Under the pieces are notes generated by a model. That model saw only the letters and a program-made list of their open reading frames with translations, was not told where the DNA came from and did no database searches. Of a stretch of DNA of 14,082 nt, positions 6,421 to 14,082 are shown piece after piece. Each line of letters starts with the position of its first letter. The first letter of the stretch is position 1. The stretch lies in the NCBI GenBank assembly GCA_051872775.1, contig JBJEEE010000037.1:1-14082 (forward strand), in the 5' to 3' direction. Source of the DNA: UMGS75 sp051872775 (GTDB lineage Bacteria > Bacillota_I > Bacilli_A > ML615J-28 > CAG-313). The translations under genes and the position numbers were made by a program.

Positions 6421-7704
6421 ATTAATCGGATAAAGAGTATGAAAGGTGACCATATCTTCCTTAATATATGAACTAAGATGCCTCATATCTTCAATATTCA
6501 GATTTTCTTTGATATCTGATCCTTCAAATAATTCCATTTTATTTATAAACATATTGCATAAAGTTGTTCCGATATACTCTATATTATTGTATTTGCTGAT
6601 ATTAGCATGCAAAATCAACTTTTTTTGTCTAATAAAATGTTCAACAGGAAAAGTATCTTCTCTTATTGCCTTAAACTCCTTTATTAGATTTTCTTTAAAT
6701 GCTTCTACTTTATTTGTGTTGGCAATGAAATATAGATAAAAATAATCTTCACCATCATCAAATCCATATGTAAAGGATTGATCTAATATCTCTTCTTGTT
6801 CCATTCTTTTATAAAATGATGAAGTTTCATCAAAATAATAATCTAAAAAACGATTGATTAAGTTAATATCTTTATAATGTTGAATCTTATTAACGTTATT
6901 CATATCAATCTTGATTCCACATCCCACTTTTGGGGTTACAACATTAAAATTAGAGGATGTGTCTTTATTAACTATTTTACATTCCTCATGATATTCTTTT
7001 CTTATAATCTTTTTTTGGGGTTGAATATTTAGTTTTGCTTCTTTTTGAACAACAAATTGATGTATTTCATCAATATCAATATTACCAACAATAATCAATG
7101 CCATATTGGATGGATGGTAGAATGTATTATAACATGTGTAGAGATCATCGGCAGTAATAGCATTTACACTTTCGTTCGTTCCTCCTATTTCATATTGACA
7201 AGGATGAGAAAAATACATATTTCTTGTTAAGCAATTATAAACTTCATTAGTTGAATTATTCGCATGCATATGAATCTCTTGCATAATGATGCTTTTTTCT
7301 TTATTAACTGATGATTCGGTGAAATGAGCATGTTGAACAAGATTTAAAAGATTATCAATGCACTCTTTTACTTTTGATGTAGTAGAAAAGTAGTATACCG
7401 TACGATCTAAAGATGTAAATGCGTTATAGGTTGCACCTAATTGTTCAAAAACCTCACAAGGATCCAAATCATCACTTGATTCAAATAGTTTATGTTCAAG
7501 GAAATGAGCAACTCCACGGGGTGCTTTATAAAATTCTTGCTTATCAGAGGGAACAAATTCAATATCACATGAACCAAATTTAGTTATGAAATATCCTATC
7601 GTAGTAGTATATTTTGGTTTAGGAAAAAGATATAAGGTTAATCCATTTTCTAATACTTCGATGTAGTATCTCTCATTCAACCTTTTATGATAATACTTTT
7701 TCAT
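6406..7704 (-). CDS. ymfH: M16 family zinc metalloprotease, YmfH-like (catalytic-type partner)
   Basis: This is an inverzincin-type peptidase of 432 aa with no signal peptide or membrane segment, so probably cytosolic. The zinc motif HFLEH is present (H67, E70, H71), and the downstream metal-binding glutamate would be E136 or E143 in VNKEKSIIMQEIHM. The C-terminal half holds the second M16 domain without the motif, with SSFYKRMEQEEILDQSFTYGF. It is the second cistron of a pair: its ATG shares the last base of the upstream stop (TAATG) and AAGAGGTGATC is the ribosome binding site. In B. subtilis the ymfF-ymfH pair sits near ymfI, whose product acts in modification of elongation factor P, and databases name the pair after that link. 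No ymfI is present here, and the substrate is unknown. Confidence 0.88.
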   Translation of the reverse strand: MKKYYHKRLNERYYIEVLENGLTLYLFPKPKYTTTIGYFITKFGSCDIEFVPSDKQEFYKAPRGVAHFLEHKLFESSDDLDPCEVFEQLGATYNAFTSLDRTVYYFSTTSKVKECIDNLLNLVQHAHFTESSVNKEKSIIMQEIHMHANNSTNEVYNCLTRNMYFSHPCQYEIGGTNESVNAITADDLYTCYNTFYHPSNMALIIVGNIDIDEIHQFVVQKEAKLNIQPQKKIIRKEYHEECKIVNKDTSSNFNVVTPKVGCGIKIDMNNVNKIQHYKDINLINRFLDYYFDETSSFYKRMEQEEILDQSFTYGFDDGEDYFYLYFIANTNKVEAFKENLIKEFKAIREDTFPVEHFIRQKKLILHANISKYNNIEYIGTTLCNMFINKMELFEGSDIKENLNIEDMRHLSSYIKEDMVTFHTLYPINKKVE

Positions 7705-8948
7705 TATTGATCACCTCTTAAGAAATAAATTGTATCCAATCTCATTTTATTAGCAACAGAAATAATATCATCTTTAGTAGTTGCTAAATATTTATCTAGT
7801 ATCTCTTGGGTGGATAGAGGTTCAAAATGATCTAGTTCATCACAAATCACACTACAAATAGAACTAATTCGATCATTTTCTTTATATATTGTATTTGATA
7901 TTTCACTGAATGCTTTGTCAAGTAATATTTGGTCAAACTGACCCGTTTGAAAGTCTTTAATTATTTCATTTAAAATTTCTAAAATAATATCATAGTTATT
8001 TTTATCTATTTCCATGACAAATGATATCGTACCACGTCTTTTATCATAACTACAATCTACGTAATAAATTAATCCTTTTTCTTCTCTTATTCGCTTATAA
8101 GCTTCCGAGTATGAACCACCACCTAAAATCATACTAAGAATAACTAAGGCAAAAAAATCTTTATCAAAATAATACTCATCAACTCGATATCCCACATAAA
8201 GAATTGACGATTCCATTATTTCATCGACTATTTTTACTTGTGGCCCTCCTACTCTTTGAGGAAGTTTTTCATACATAACGAGTTTTTTATAATTATAAAG
8301 TTGAGGTGGCAAAGATAAATGACTAAAATAATCTACCACATCTACCTTTTTAACATCGCCACTGATAAAACATAAACGTGAAAAATTTAACATTTTTTGA
8401 TATGCTTCCTTAAGTGTATCAAGTGTAACTTTATTTAGTTCTTCTATTGATTTATTCAACACATGTTCTGTTATACTACCTTGACAAAGAAGCTTCATAT
8501 ACTCTTGAAAAGCATAACGTTGTTTATTATTTTGAAGATTTAAAATTGAATTCTTAATATTGTATTTTTCTACCTCTAATTTTTCTACTGTGAAATCAGG
8601 ATTAGTAATCGTATTTTCAAGTAAACTAAAGGCTTCTTTCATCAAATCAATATCTTCAGGTAAATATTTAGGATTAACAAAATTAACATAATAACAAAAA
8701 ATATATGATTTACCTAAAAAATAAGTATCAACACTAATTGATAAACCATAATTGTCATAGCAATAATTTTGATATTCCTCTTCTGTTTTATATAATCCAT
8801 TTGTTTTATCTAATAAACGTGCTAGGATGGGCCATTCCATCTTATACTTTAAATCAAAAGGGGCTGCCATATAAATACCTAAAATAATATTTTTAAACTT
8901 ATTGCTTTTTTGATAATATACTATTTCATTACCTATTTTCAACTTCAT
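7704..8948 (-). CDS. ymfF: M16 family peptidase-like protein, YmfF-like (no zinc motif)
   Basis: This is a 414-aa M16-family protein. Where active members have HxxEH it reads ILARLLDKT (about 41-49), so no zinc site can form and it is most likely the non-catalytic half of a heterodimer with YmfH. Family blocks of the second domain are visible: ILGGGSYSEAYKRIREEKGLIYYV, the usual LG...L...+RE..glaY signature. An upstream in-frame ATG at 8975 would add nine residues. The ATG at 8948 is preferred because AAGGA lies just before it, while the upstream one has no good ribosome binding site. It is the first gene of a two-gene operon and is translationally coupled to ymfH. Confidence 0.85.
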   Translation of the reverse strand: MKLKIGNEIVYYQKSNKFKNIILGIYMAAPFDLKYKMEWPILARLLDKTNGLYKTEEEYQNYCYDNYGLSISVDTYFLGKSYIFCYYVNFVNPKYLPEDIDLMKEAFSLLENTITNPDFTVEKLEVEKYNIKNSILNLQNNKQRYAFQEYMKLLCQGSITEHVLNKSIEELNKVTLDTLKEAYQKMLNFSRLCFISGDVKKVDVVDYFSHLSLPPQLYNYKKLVMYEKLPQRVGGPQVKIVDEIMESSILYVGYRVDEYYFDKDFFALVILSMILGGGSYSEAYKRIREEKGLIYYVDCSYDKRRGTISFVMEIDKNNYDIILEILNEIIKDFQTGQFDQILLDKAFSEISNTIYKENDRISSICSVICDELDHFEPLSTQEILDKYLATTKDDIISVANKMRLDTIYFLRGDQ

Positions 8949-9004
8949 TTGATTCCTTCTTTCATTATTAACCATAATTTATTCTCTTATTATTATGGTA
9001 TAGT

Positions 9005-9034
9005 TTTATAATTTTTATTATAAATTAAGTGCAA
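9005..9034 (-). promoter_or_regulatory. Possible promoter of ymfF-ymfH
   Basis: Minus strand: TTGCAC (9029-9034), an 18-nt spacer and TATAAA (9005-9010). The -10 is good and the -35 weak. A TATAAT at 9017-9022 is an alternative -10 with a poorer -35. Some promoter is expected here because the region follows a terminator and precedes the first gene of the pair. Confidence 0.45.
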
Positions 9035-9040
9035 AGAAAA

Positions 9041-9070
9041 TAACAATTGAGAATTAAGACTCAATTGTTA
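9041..9070 (-). terminator. Terminator of the ileS-deoC-deoD transcript
   Basis: A perfect 11-bp inverted repeat, TAACAATTGAG (9041-9051) and CTCAATTGTTA (9060-9070), with an 8-nt loop, begins 9 nt after the deoD stop. On the minus strand it is followed by TTTTCTTT. The stem is AT-rich but long, and the position between two operons fits. Confidence 0.75.
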
Positions 9071-9078
9071 TATGTCTT

Positions 9079-9798
9079 TTATTCTGCTAGTTCAAGGGCT
9101 ACTTGAATCATTTGGTTAAATGATTCTTGTCGCTCTTTTGATGTAGTAACTTGATGGGTTACAAACGAATCAGATATTGTCAATAAACATGCCGCTTTTT
9201 TTCCAAGAACAATCGCATTATGAAATAAAGCAAAAGATTCCATTTCCACACAACTACAGTGATACTTGTCTCGAACTTCACACCATAGTTGATCGCTTTC
9301 ATGATAGAATACATCAGATGAGTGTGTACGTCCTTTATGTAACTTTATACCTAATTTATTGGCATTATCGATTAATTTTTGATTTAATTCTTGATTACTA
9401 CACAAGATATGCTCAGTACATCCATTTTGAACATATGCATAAGTTGATTCACTATATGCATCTTCAACTAATACCACATCATAAACATTAAGATCTTGTG
9501 AATAAGCCCCTGCAGAACCAATTCTAACAATTTGTTCTACACCATAAAATTTAAATAGTTCATATGAATAAATTCCAATACTTGGCATTCCCATTCCTGA
9601 ACCCATAACTGAAATCTTTTTGCCTTTATATTCTCCTGTAAAACCAAGCATGCCTCTTACACCATTGATTTTTTTAACATTAGTTAAATAAGTTTTAGCA
9701 ATATATTCAGCACGAAGAGGATCTCCTGGCATTAAAACGGTTTTGGCAATCACATCAGTATCAGTAATCTCAATATGAGGAGTTGCATTTACTTTCAT
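9079..9798 (-). CDS. deoD: Purine nucleoside phosphorylase, DeoD type
   Basis: It splits purine (deoxy)nucleosides with phosphate into free base and (deoxy)ribose 1-phosphate, for salvage and deoxynucleoside breakdown. The 239-aa length is normal for the hexameric bacterial type. Active-site features are all present: H8 in ATPHIE (contributed to the neighbouring subunit), GDPLRAEYIA (25-34, phosphate-binding arginine), RIGSAGAY (92-99), CVEMES (183-188, ribose-binding E-M-E) and the catalytic aspartate D210 in TISDS. It follows deoC by 11 nt. Its ribosome binding site AGGAGG overlaps the deoC stop codon, so the two are co-translated. A hairpin terminator follows. No phosphopentomutase (deoB) is in the window, though that enzyme would be needed to link DeoD and DeoC products. 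Confidence 0.97.
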   Translation of the reverse strand: MKVNATPHIEITDTDVIAKTVLMPGDPLRAEYIAKTYLTNVKKINGVRGMLGFTGEYKGKKISVMGSGMGMPSIGIYSYELFKFYGVEQIVRIGSAGAYSQDLNVYDVVLVEDAYSESTYAYVQNGCTEHILCSNQELNQKLIDNANKLGIKLHKGRTHSSDVFYHESDQLWCEVRDKYHCSCVEMESFALFHNAIVLGKKAACLLTISDSFVTHQVTTSKERQESFNQMIQVALELAE

Positions 9799-9809
9799 GT
9801 TATCGCCTC

Positions 9810-10472
9810 CTAATAATCACTATTTGCTTCAAGATTTTGCATTATTGCAACACCACTTGAAGCACCGATACGACTAGCACCAGCTTCAACCATAGTTTCT
9901 AAATCTTGTAGTGATCTAATTCCACCACTTGCTTTAACACCCATCGTATCGCCGACCGTCTCACGCATTAGTTTTACGTCTTCAACTGTAGCACCACCAG
10001 TACCAAATCCAGTAGAGGTTTTTACAAAAGTTGCACCTGCTTTTTGAGCTGCTTTACAACAAGCAACCTTTTCTTCATCAGTAAGATAGCAAGTTTCAAG
10101 AATAACTTTTACACATTTTCCTGCACTTGATGCTACCACTAAAGCAATCTCTTTTTCAATATAATCATAATCATGTTCTTTAGCTTTACCAACATTAATA
10201 ACCATATCAATTTCGTCGGCACCATCACGAATGGCGGTCATAGTTTCAAGAGCTTTAACTTCAACCGTGTTTGCGCCTAGAGGAAATCCTATTACAGTAC
10301 AAACTAATACATCAGACCCCTCTAAAGCTTTTTTAGCTGTTTTGACATTAGCTGGATTAACACATACACTTTTAAAATTATATTTTTTGGCTTCTTCACA
10401 TAAGCTAATAATATCAGCTGTTGTTGCGAAAGCTTTTAATAAAGTATGATCAATAAACTTATTAATTTGCAT
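9810..10472 (-). CDS. deoC: Deoxyribose-phosphate aldolase
   Basis: It cleaves 2-deoxyribose 5-phosphate to glyceraldehyde 3-phosphate and acetaldehyde, feeding deoxynucleoside carbon into glycolysis. The 220-aa protein has the class I aldolase site: the Schiff-base lysine K151 in FVKTSTGF, the proton-relay lysine K180 in GVKASGGIR, and the aspartate D89 in DEIDMV. The FPLGANT segment (63-69) and IGASSG near the C-terminus (phosphate binding) also match. Its ribosome binding site AGGAG (10478-10482) overlaps the stop codon of the upstream unrecognised gene, so translation is likely coupled. It lies directly before deoD. Confidence 0.97.
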   Translation of the reverse strand: MQINKFIDHTLLKAFATTADIISLCEEAKKYNFKSVCVNPANVKTAKKALEGSDVLVCTVIGFPLGANTVEVKALETMTAIRDGADEIDMVINVGKAKEHDYDYIEKEIALVVASSAGKCVKVILETCYLTDEEKVACCKAAQKAGATFVKTSTGFGTGGATVEDVKLMRETVGDTMGVKASGGIRSLQDLETMVEAGASRIGASSGVAIMQNLEANSDY

Positions 10473-10480
10473 AAATACTC

Positions 10481-11338
10481 CTATTCTTCAATTAAGTTAA
10501 TTAATTTTACAACATCAAATTGAGAACTTGAAATCATAAATTTTCTAATTCTTTTTAAATATTTTCGAGCTTTGGCGCTTGATTTCTCATTTAAGAACAA
10601 CATTTTAATCTCTGATGCACTATCTTTTATTTCATACATAAAATGACCAATGTACTTCATAAAAATACTAACCGGTACAACATTAACTAAGTTTTCTTCT
10701 TCTTCAATATGAACATATGACAATTCTGGTGGGAAAACCATTGGTTCACCAACGCGCCAATTTATACTTAATTCCACTTTTCCGGTTGTCTTATCAACCA
10801 TTACAATATATGGATTTGCCATCATATCGCATTTAACAATTTGAGGAAGTGATGGTAACAACTTTTGGTAAATACAAACAATATTTAGTTTGCTTTCAGG
10901 AATTTTATAACTTACTATTTCAGGATGTTCATTTAAATATTTTGTTCTTTCTTTTAAGATTGATTGAAGAACTTCAAACATTCTAAATTCTCTAATATTA
11001 TCAAGTTGATCATAATAAATAGCAAAACTAAATCTTTTACACATTTCATCAACTTGTTGAAGGATAGAACGAATTAAAAATTGAGGAATATTAAGTGGTA
11101 TTTCAATTAACATATTAACATTAATATAGTCATAATTTAATTTATAAATACTTGATACATGGGAACGTTTTGTTATTAAATAACGATATGAAAAATTAAA
11201 ATCCGGCATATTAATATTAATACGACATTCATTATCATCACTATCTATTTGTACATTATCCATTGTACTAAAATAATTATCAATTAATTCTTCATAATCA
11301 AGTCTTTCATTTCGATTTTTAAAAAAATGAATAACCAT
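10481..11338 (-). CDS. Unrecognised protein between ileS and deoC
   Basis: I do not recognise this 285-aa product. It has no signal peptide, membrane segment or cysteine-rich motif, so it is probably cytosolic. The composition alternates hydrophobic and charged residues, suggesting an alpha/beta fold. The first half (to about 125) reads like strands followed by a helix (FLIRSILQQVDEMCKRF). The middle has VCIYQKLLPSLPQIVKCDMM and a strand-turn-strand run PYIVMVDKTTGKVELSINWR. The C-terminal 45 residues are basic and helical (KSSAKARKYLKRIRKF). The first possible start is a TTG at 11356, but the ATG at 11338 has GAGG five bases upstream and is preferred. The gene sits 28 nt after ileS and its TAG overlaps the deoC ribosome binding site, so it is expressed with housekeeping genes. 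Confidence 0.75.
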   Translation of the reverse strand: MVIHFFKNRNERLDYEELIDNYFSTMDNVQIDSDDNECRININMPDFNFSYRYLITKRSHVSSIYKLNYDYINVNMLIEIPLNIPQFLIRSILQQVDEMCKRFSFAIYYDQLDNIREFRMFEVLQSILKERTKYLNEHPEIVSYKIPESKLNIVCIYQKLLPSLPQIVKCDMMANPYIVMVDKTTGKVELSINWRVGEPMVFPPELSYVHIEEEENLVNVVPVSIFMKYIGHFMYEIKDSASEIKMLFLNEKSSAKARKYLKRIRKFMISSSQFDVVKLINLIEE

Positions 11339-11366
11339 TTTTACCTCTTTCCACAAACTTAATTTG

Positions 11367-14082
11367 TTATTTATTTAATTTATTTACAACCTCACGACAA
11401 TGAGGACATAGTCCCATTTCATCAACTGATTCAACAATTTGCCAACATCTTTCACAAGTTACACCATTTGCAGGTTGTACTTCGATTACTCCAGAACTAT
11501 ACGTTTCCCCATTTAACTCAGAACCAACAATTTCAAAAGAAGAAACAATGAATACTTTGGCAAAGTCTACTTTTAAGGAGAACATTAGTTTTGCTACATT
11601 TGGGGTAGGGTTGATTAATACTTTTGCATGTAAACTTTTACCAATAACTTTATTGTTACGAGCAACTTCTAATGCTTTTAAAACATCATCACGAAGTAAC
11701 ATGAATTGAGCATATTTAGTGCTTATTTCATTTTCATTTGGATATATTGTAACTTCTGGAATTGACTCAAGATATACACTTTCTTGTTTTTTACCTGGCA
11801 TATAGCCATATACTTCTTCAGCTGTATGAGGAATAATTGGATTCATTAAGATTACTAAGTCTTTTAGTGATTTATACATAACAGTTTGAATACTTCTTCT
11901 AGCAAGAGAATTAGCTTCATCTATATATAAGATATCTTTTGCAAAATCAAGATAGAATGATGATAGTTCATTACTCATAAAGTTAAGTACACTACGATAT
12001 ACATCCGCAAAATTGTAATTGTCATACGCTTTAATTATATCTTTGGTTACTTCATTTAAACGAACTAACATATATTGATCAATTTCACCAAGTTTTTTGT
12101 ATGGTACTTCGTCTTGTTCAGGATCAAAATCAAATAGATTACCAAGTAAGAAACGATAAGTGTTTCTTATTTTACGATATGAATCACTAATTTGTTTAAT
12201 TATCTCTTTGGAAATACCAAAGTCGGCTTGATAGTCAACACTTGCAACCCATAATCTTAAAATATCTGCTCCATATTCTTTACAAACAGAAAGAGGGTCA
12301 ATTGTATTACCTAAAGATTTGCTCATTTTACGTCCTTGACCATCAAGGGCAAAACCATGGCTAATGACGGTCTTATATGGTGCAAAGCCATTAATTGCTA
12401 CGCTTGTTGTTAAACTTGAGTTAAACCAACCACGATATTGGTCAGAACCTTCAAGATAGACATCAGCTTGACTTACTCCATAACGTTCTTTTAATGCGGC
12501 AACATGACTTGTTCCAGAATCAAACCAAACATCCATAATGTCTGTTTCTTTCGTAAACTTACCATTTGGACTACCTGGATGAGTATATCCTTTAGGAAGA
12601 AGTTCCGTAGCATCTGAATCAAACCATACATTTGAACCATATTCTTCAAATAAGTCTGCTACGTGATTAATTACATCTTCATCAAGAATTGCGGTACCAT
12701 CTTCTGCATAGAATACAGGAATAGGTACACCCCATACTCTTTGACGGGAGATACACCATTCATCTCGATCTTTAATCATATTAGATAATCTAACTTCTCC
12801 CCAAGTTGGAACCCAGTTCACATCTTTGATTGCTTTTAAGATATCATCTTTAAAGTTGGTAATTGACGCAAACCATTGTGGTGTTGCTCTAAAAATTATA
12901 GGTTTATGCGTACGCCAATCATGTGGATAACTATGGGTAATTACAATTTCTTTAAGTAATTTGTTTTCTTCATCAAGGCGTTTTAAAATAGCAGCATTTG
13001 CATCTTCATAGAATAATCCCGCAAACTCACCAGCTTCTAATGTCATGTATCCACGACTATCAACAGGACAAAGAATATCTAGTCCATATTTTTTACCGAC
13101 AATAAAGTCATCTTCACCATGACCAGGAGCAGTATGAACTAATCCCGTACCTGTTTCAAGGGTAACATGATCACCAAGAATAACTGGTGAAATACGATTA
13201 AATAAAGGATGACGATAAGTAATACCTTCTAAATCAGTACCTTTTATTTCTTTAATTACGGTATATGTTTCAATTCCTACTGTTTTTGCAAAATTTTCAA
13301 GTAATTCTTTGGCAACTACTAAATATCGTCCATTTGTTTCAATGACAACATATTGGAATTCAGGACCAGCACAAATAGCAAGATTGGCAGGAATAGTCCA
13401 TGGAGTTGTTGTCCATATTACTAACTCACAATCAGATGAAAGAATATTTTTTCCATCAGCAACTTGGAAAGCTACATAAATAGATGAACTTTTTACATCT
13501 TGATATTCTATTTCTGCTTCCGCAAGCGCGGTTTCACTAGAAGGAGACCAGTATACAGGTTTTAATCCTTTAAAGATTAAGCCTTTAGATGCCATTAAAC
13601 CAAAAGCACGAATTTGTTCGGCTTCATATTTATGATCTAAAGTAATATATGGATGATTCCACTCACCTAAAATACCTAAACGTTTAAATCCCGCTTTTTG
13701 AATTTCTACTTGTTCTAACGCATACTTTTCACAAAGAGTTCTAAATTCACTTATGCTCATTTCCTTACGGTTTACTTTTTTATTCTTAGTTAGGGCATTC
13801 TCGATTGGAAGTCCATGAGTATCCCATCCTGGTAAATAAGGTGCATAGAATCCTTGCATTGTTTTATATCTTATCAAAAAGTCTTTGACAATCTTATTTA
13901 AAGCATGACCAACATGAATACTACCATTAGCATAAGGAGGACCATCATGTAAAAAGAAAGTGTCGTTGTGTTTATTCTTTTCAAGGACTTTTTCATAAAT
14001 ATTAAGTTCTTCCCATTTTTTTTCAATAGGTAATTCATTTACACCTAAATTACCACGCATTGGGAAATCTGTTTTCATCATT
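11367..14082 (-). CDS. ileS: Isoleucyl-tRNA synthetase (5' end probably outside the window)
   Basis: This class I synthetase charges tRNA-Ile with isoleucine. At least 904 residues are visible. The catalytic core shows HVGH (56-59, the HIGH motif), GWDTHGLPIE (85-94), the signature WCISRQRVWGVPIP (442-455) and KMSKS (585-589). The CP1 editing domain is intact, with WTTTPWTIPANLAI (223-236) and GHGEDDF (320-326) carrying the editing aspartate. The C-terminal zinc site has C876, C879, C892 and C895. It resembles the bacterial type of B. subtilis. The first in-frame ATG is at 14081, but in B. subtilis about eight residues precede the equivalent KT(D/E)FPMRG segment, so the true start is probably a few codons beyond the window edge. 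Any T-box or promoter would also lie outside. Confidence 0.97.
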   Translation of the reverse strand, partial: MMKTDFPMRGNLGVNELPIEKKWEELNIYEKVLEKNKHNDTFFLHDGPPYANGSIHVGHALNKIVKDFLIRYKTMQGFYAPYLPGWDTHGLPIENALTKNKKVNRKEMSISEFRTLCEKYALEQVEIQKAGFKRLGILGEWNHPYITLDHKYEAEQIRAFGLMASKGLIFKGLKPVYWSPSSETALAEAEIEYQDVKSSSIYVAFQVADGKNILSSDCELVIWTTTPWTIPANLAICAGPEFQYVVIETNGRYLVVAKELLENFAKTVGIETYTVIKEIKGTDLEGITYRHPLFNRISPVILGDHVTLETGTGLVHTAPGHGEDDFIVGKKYGLDILCPVDSRGYMTLEAGEFAGLFYEDANAAILKRLDEENKLLKEIVITHSYPHDWRTHKPIIFRATPQWFASITNFKDDILKAIKDVNWVPTWGEVRLSNMIKDRDEWCISRQRVWGVPIPVFYAEDGTAILDEDVINHVADLFEEYGSNVWFDSDATELLPKGYTHPGSPNGKFTKETDIMDVWFDSGTSHVAALKERYGVSQADVYLEGSDQYRGWFNSSLTTSVAINGFAPYKTVISHGFALDGQGRKMSKSLGNTIDPLSVCKEYGADILRLWVASVDYQADFGISKEIIKQISDSYRKIRNTYRFLLGNLFDFDPEQDEVPYKKLGEIDQYMLVRLNEVTKDIIKAYDNYNFADVYRSVLNFMSNELSSFYLDFAKDILYIDEANSLARRSIQTVMYKSLKDLVILMNPIIPHTAEEVYGYMPGKKQESVYLESIPEVTIYPNENEISTKYAQFMLLRDDVLKALEVARNNKVIGKSLHAKVLINPTPNVAKLMFSLKVDFAKVFIVSSFEIVGSELNGETYSSGVIEVQPANGVTCERCWQIVESVDEMGLCPHCREVVNKLNK

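Noticed and set aside
8949..8975. Nine-residue longer start for the YmfF-like protein (ATG at 8975)
   Set aside because: No convincing ribosome binding site precedes it, whereas AAGGA lies just upstream of the ATG at 8948.
9177..9491. Plus-strand open frame opposite deoD, and similar frames opposite plsC, ymfH and deoC
   Set aside because: They are antisense to well-identified genes, lack ribosome binding sites and show no recognisable protein features.
11339..11356. TTG start adding six residues to the unrecognised protein
   Set aside because: The ATG at 11338 has its own GAGG at the right spacing, and the extension covers that site.

Overview
The window is a stretch of AT-rich chromosome from a low-GC Gram-positive bacterium of the Bacilli/Erysipelotrichia kind. 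TGA is used as a stop (dihydrofolate reductase, GerAA) and tryptophan is TGG, so the standard bacterial code applies. That excludes Mycoplasma and Spiroplasma. A complete germinant-receptor operon says the lineage forms endospores or descends from one that did. Shine-Dalgarno sites are strong (AAAGGAGG, GGGAGGT). No tRNA, rRNA, CRISPR array, insertion sequence or phage gene is visible.

Layout. (1) Positions 1-2340, minus strand: an operon thyA - folA - plsC with overlapping or touching genes, driven by a clear sigma-A promoter just upstream of thyA and probably ended by a hairpin at 2-27. (2) Positions 2356-2810, minus strand: a separate gene for a single-stranded DNA-binding protein with its own near-consensus promoter. 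(3) Positions 2976-6395, plus strand: three overlapping genes for a GerA-type germinant receptor in the order B-A-C. These are the only plus-strand genes here. They are divergent from ssb and convergent with the next operon, which they meet at a bidirectional terminator. (4) Positions 6406-9034, minus strand: a coupled pair of M16-family proteins like B. subtilis YmfF/YmfH, one lacking and one keeping the zinc motif. (5) Positions 9041-14082, minus strand: isoleucyl-tRNA synthetase (5' end probably just outside), an unrecognised protein of 285 aa, deoxyribose-phosphate aldolase and purine nucleoside phosphorylase, tightly packed and ended by a hairpin.

How they fit together. ThyA makes dTMP and dihydrofolate, and DHFR regenerates tetrahydrofolate. 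PlsC supplies phosphatidic acid for membrane lipid. DeoD and DeoC release purine bases from (deoxy)nucleosides and break down deoxyribose 5-phosphate. The GerBAC proteins would form the nutrient sensor in the spore inner membrane. Most of the window is ordinary housekeeping. The less ordinary points are the B-A-C receptor whose GerC-like subunit lacks the lipoprotein cysteine, the SSB with a non-canonical C-terminal tip, and the unrecognised gene between ileS and deoC. I did not find a clearly new multi-gene system.
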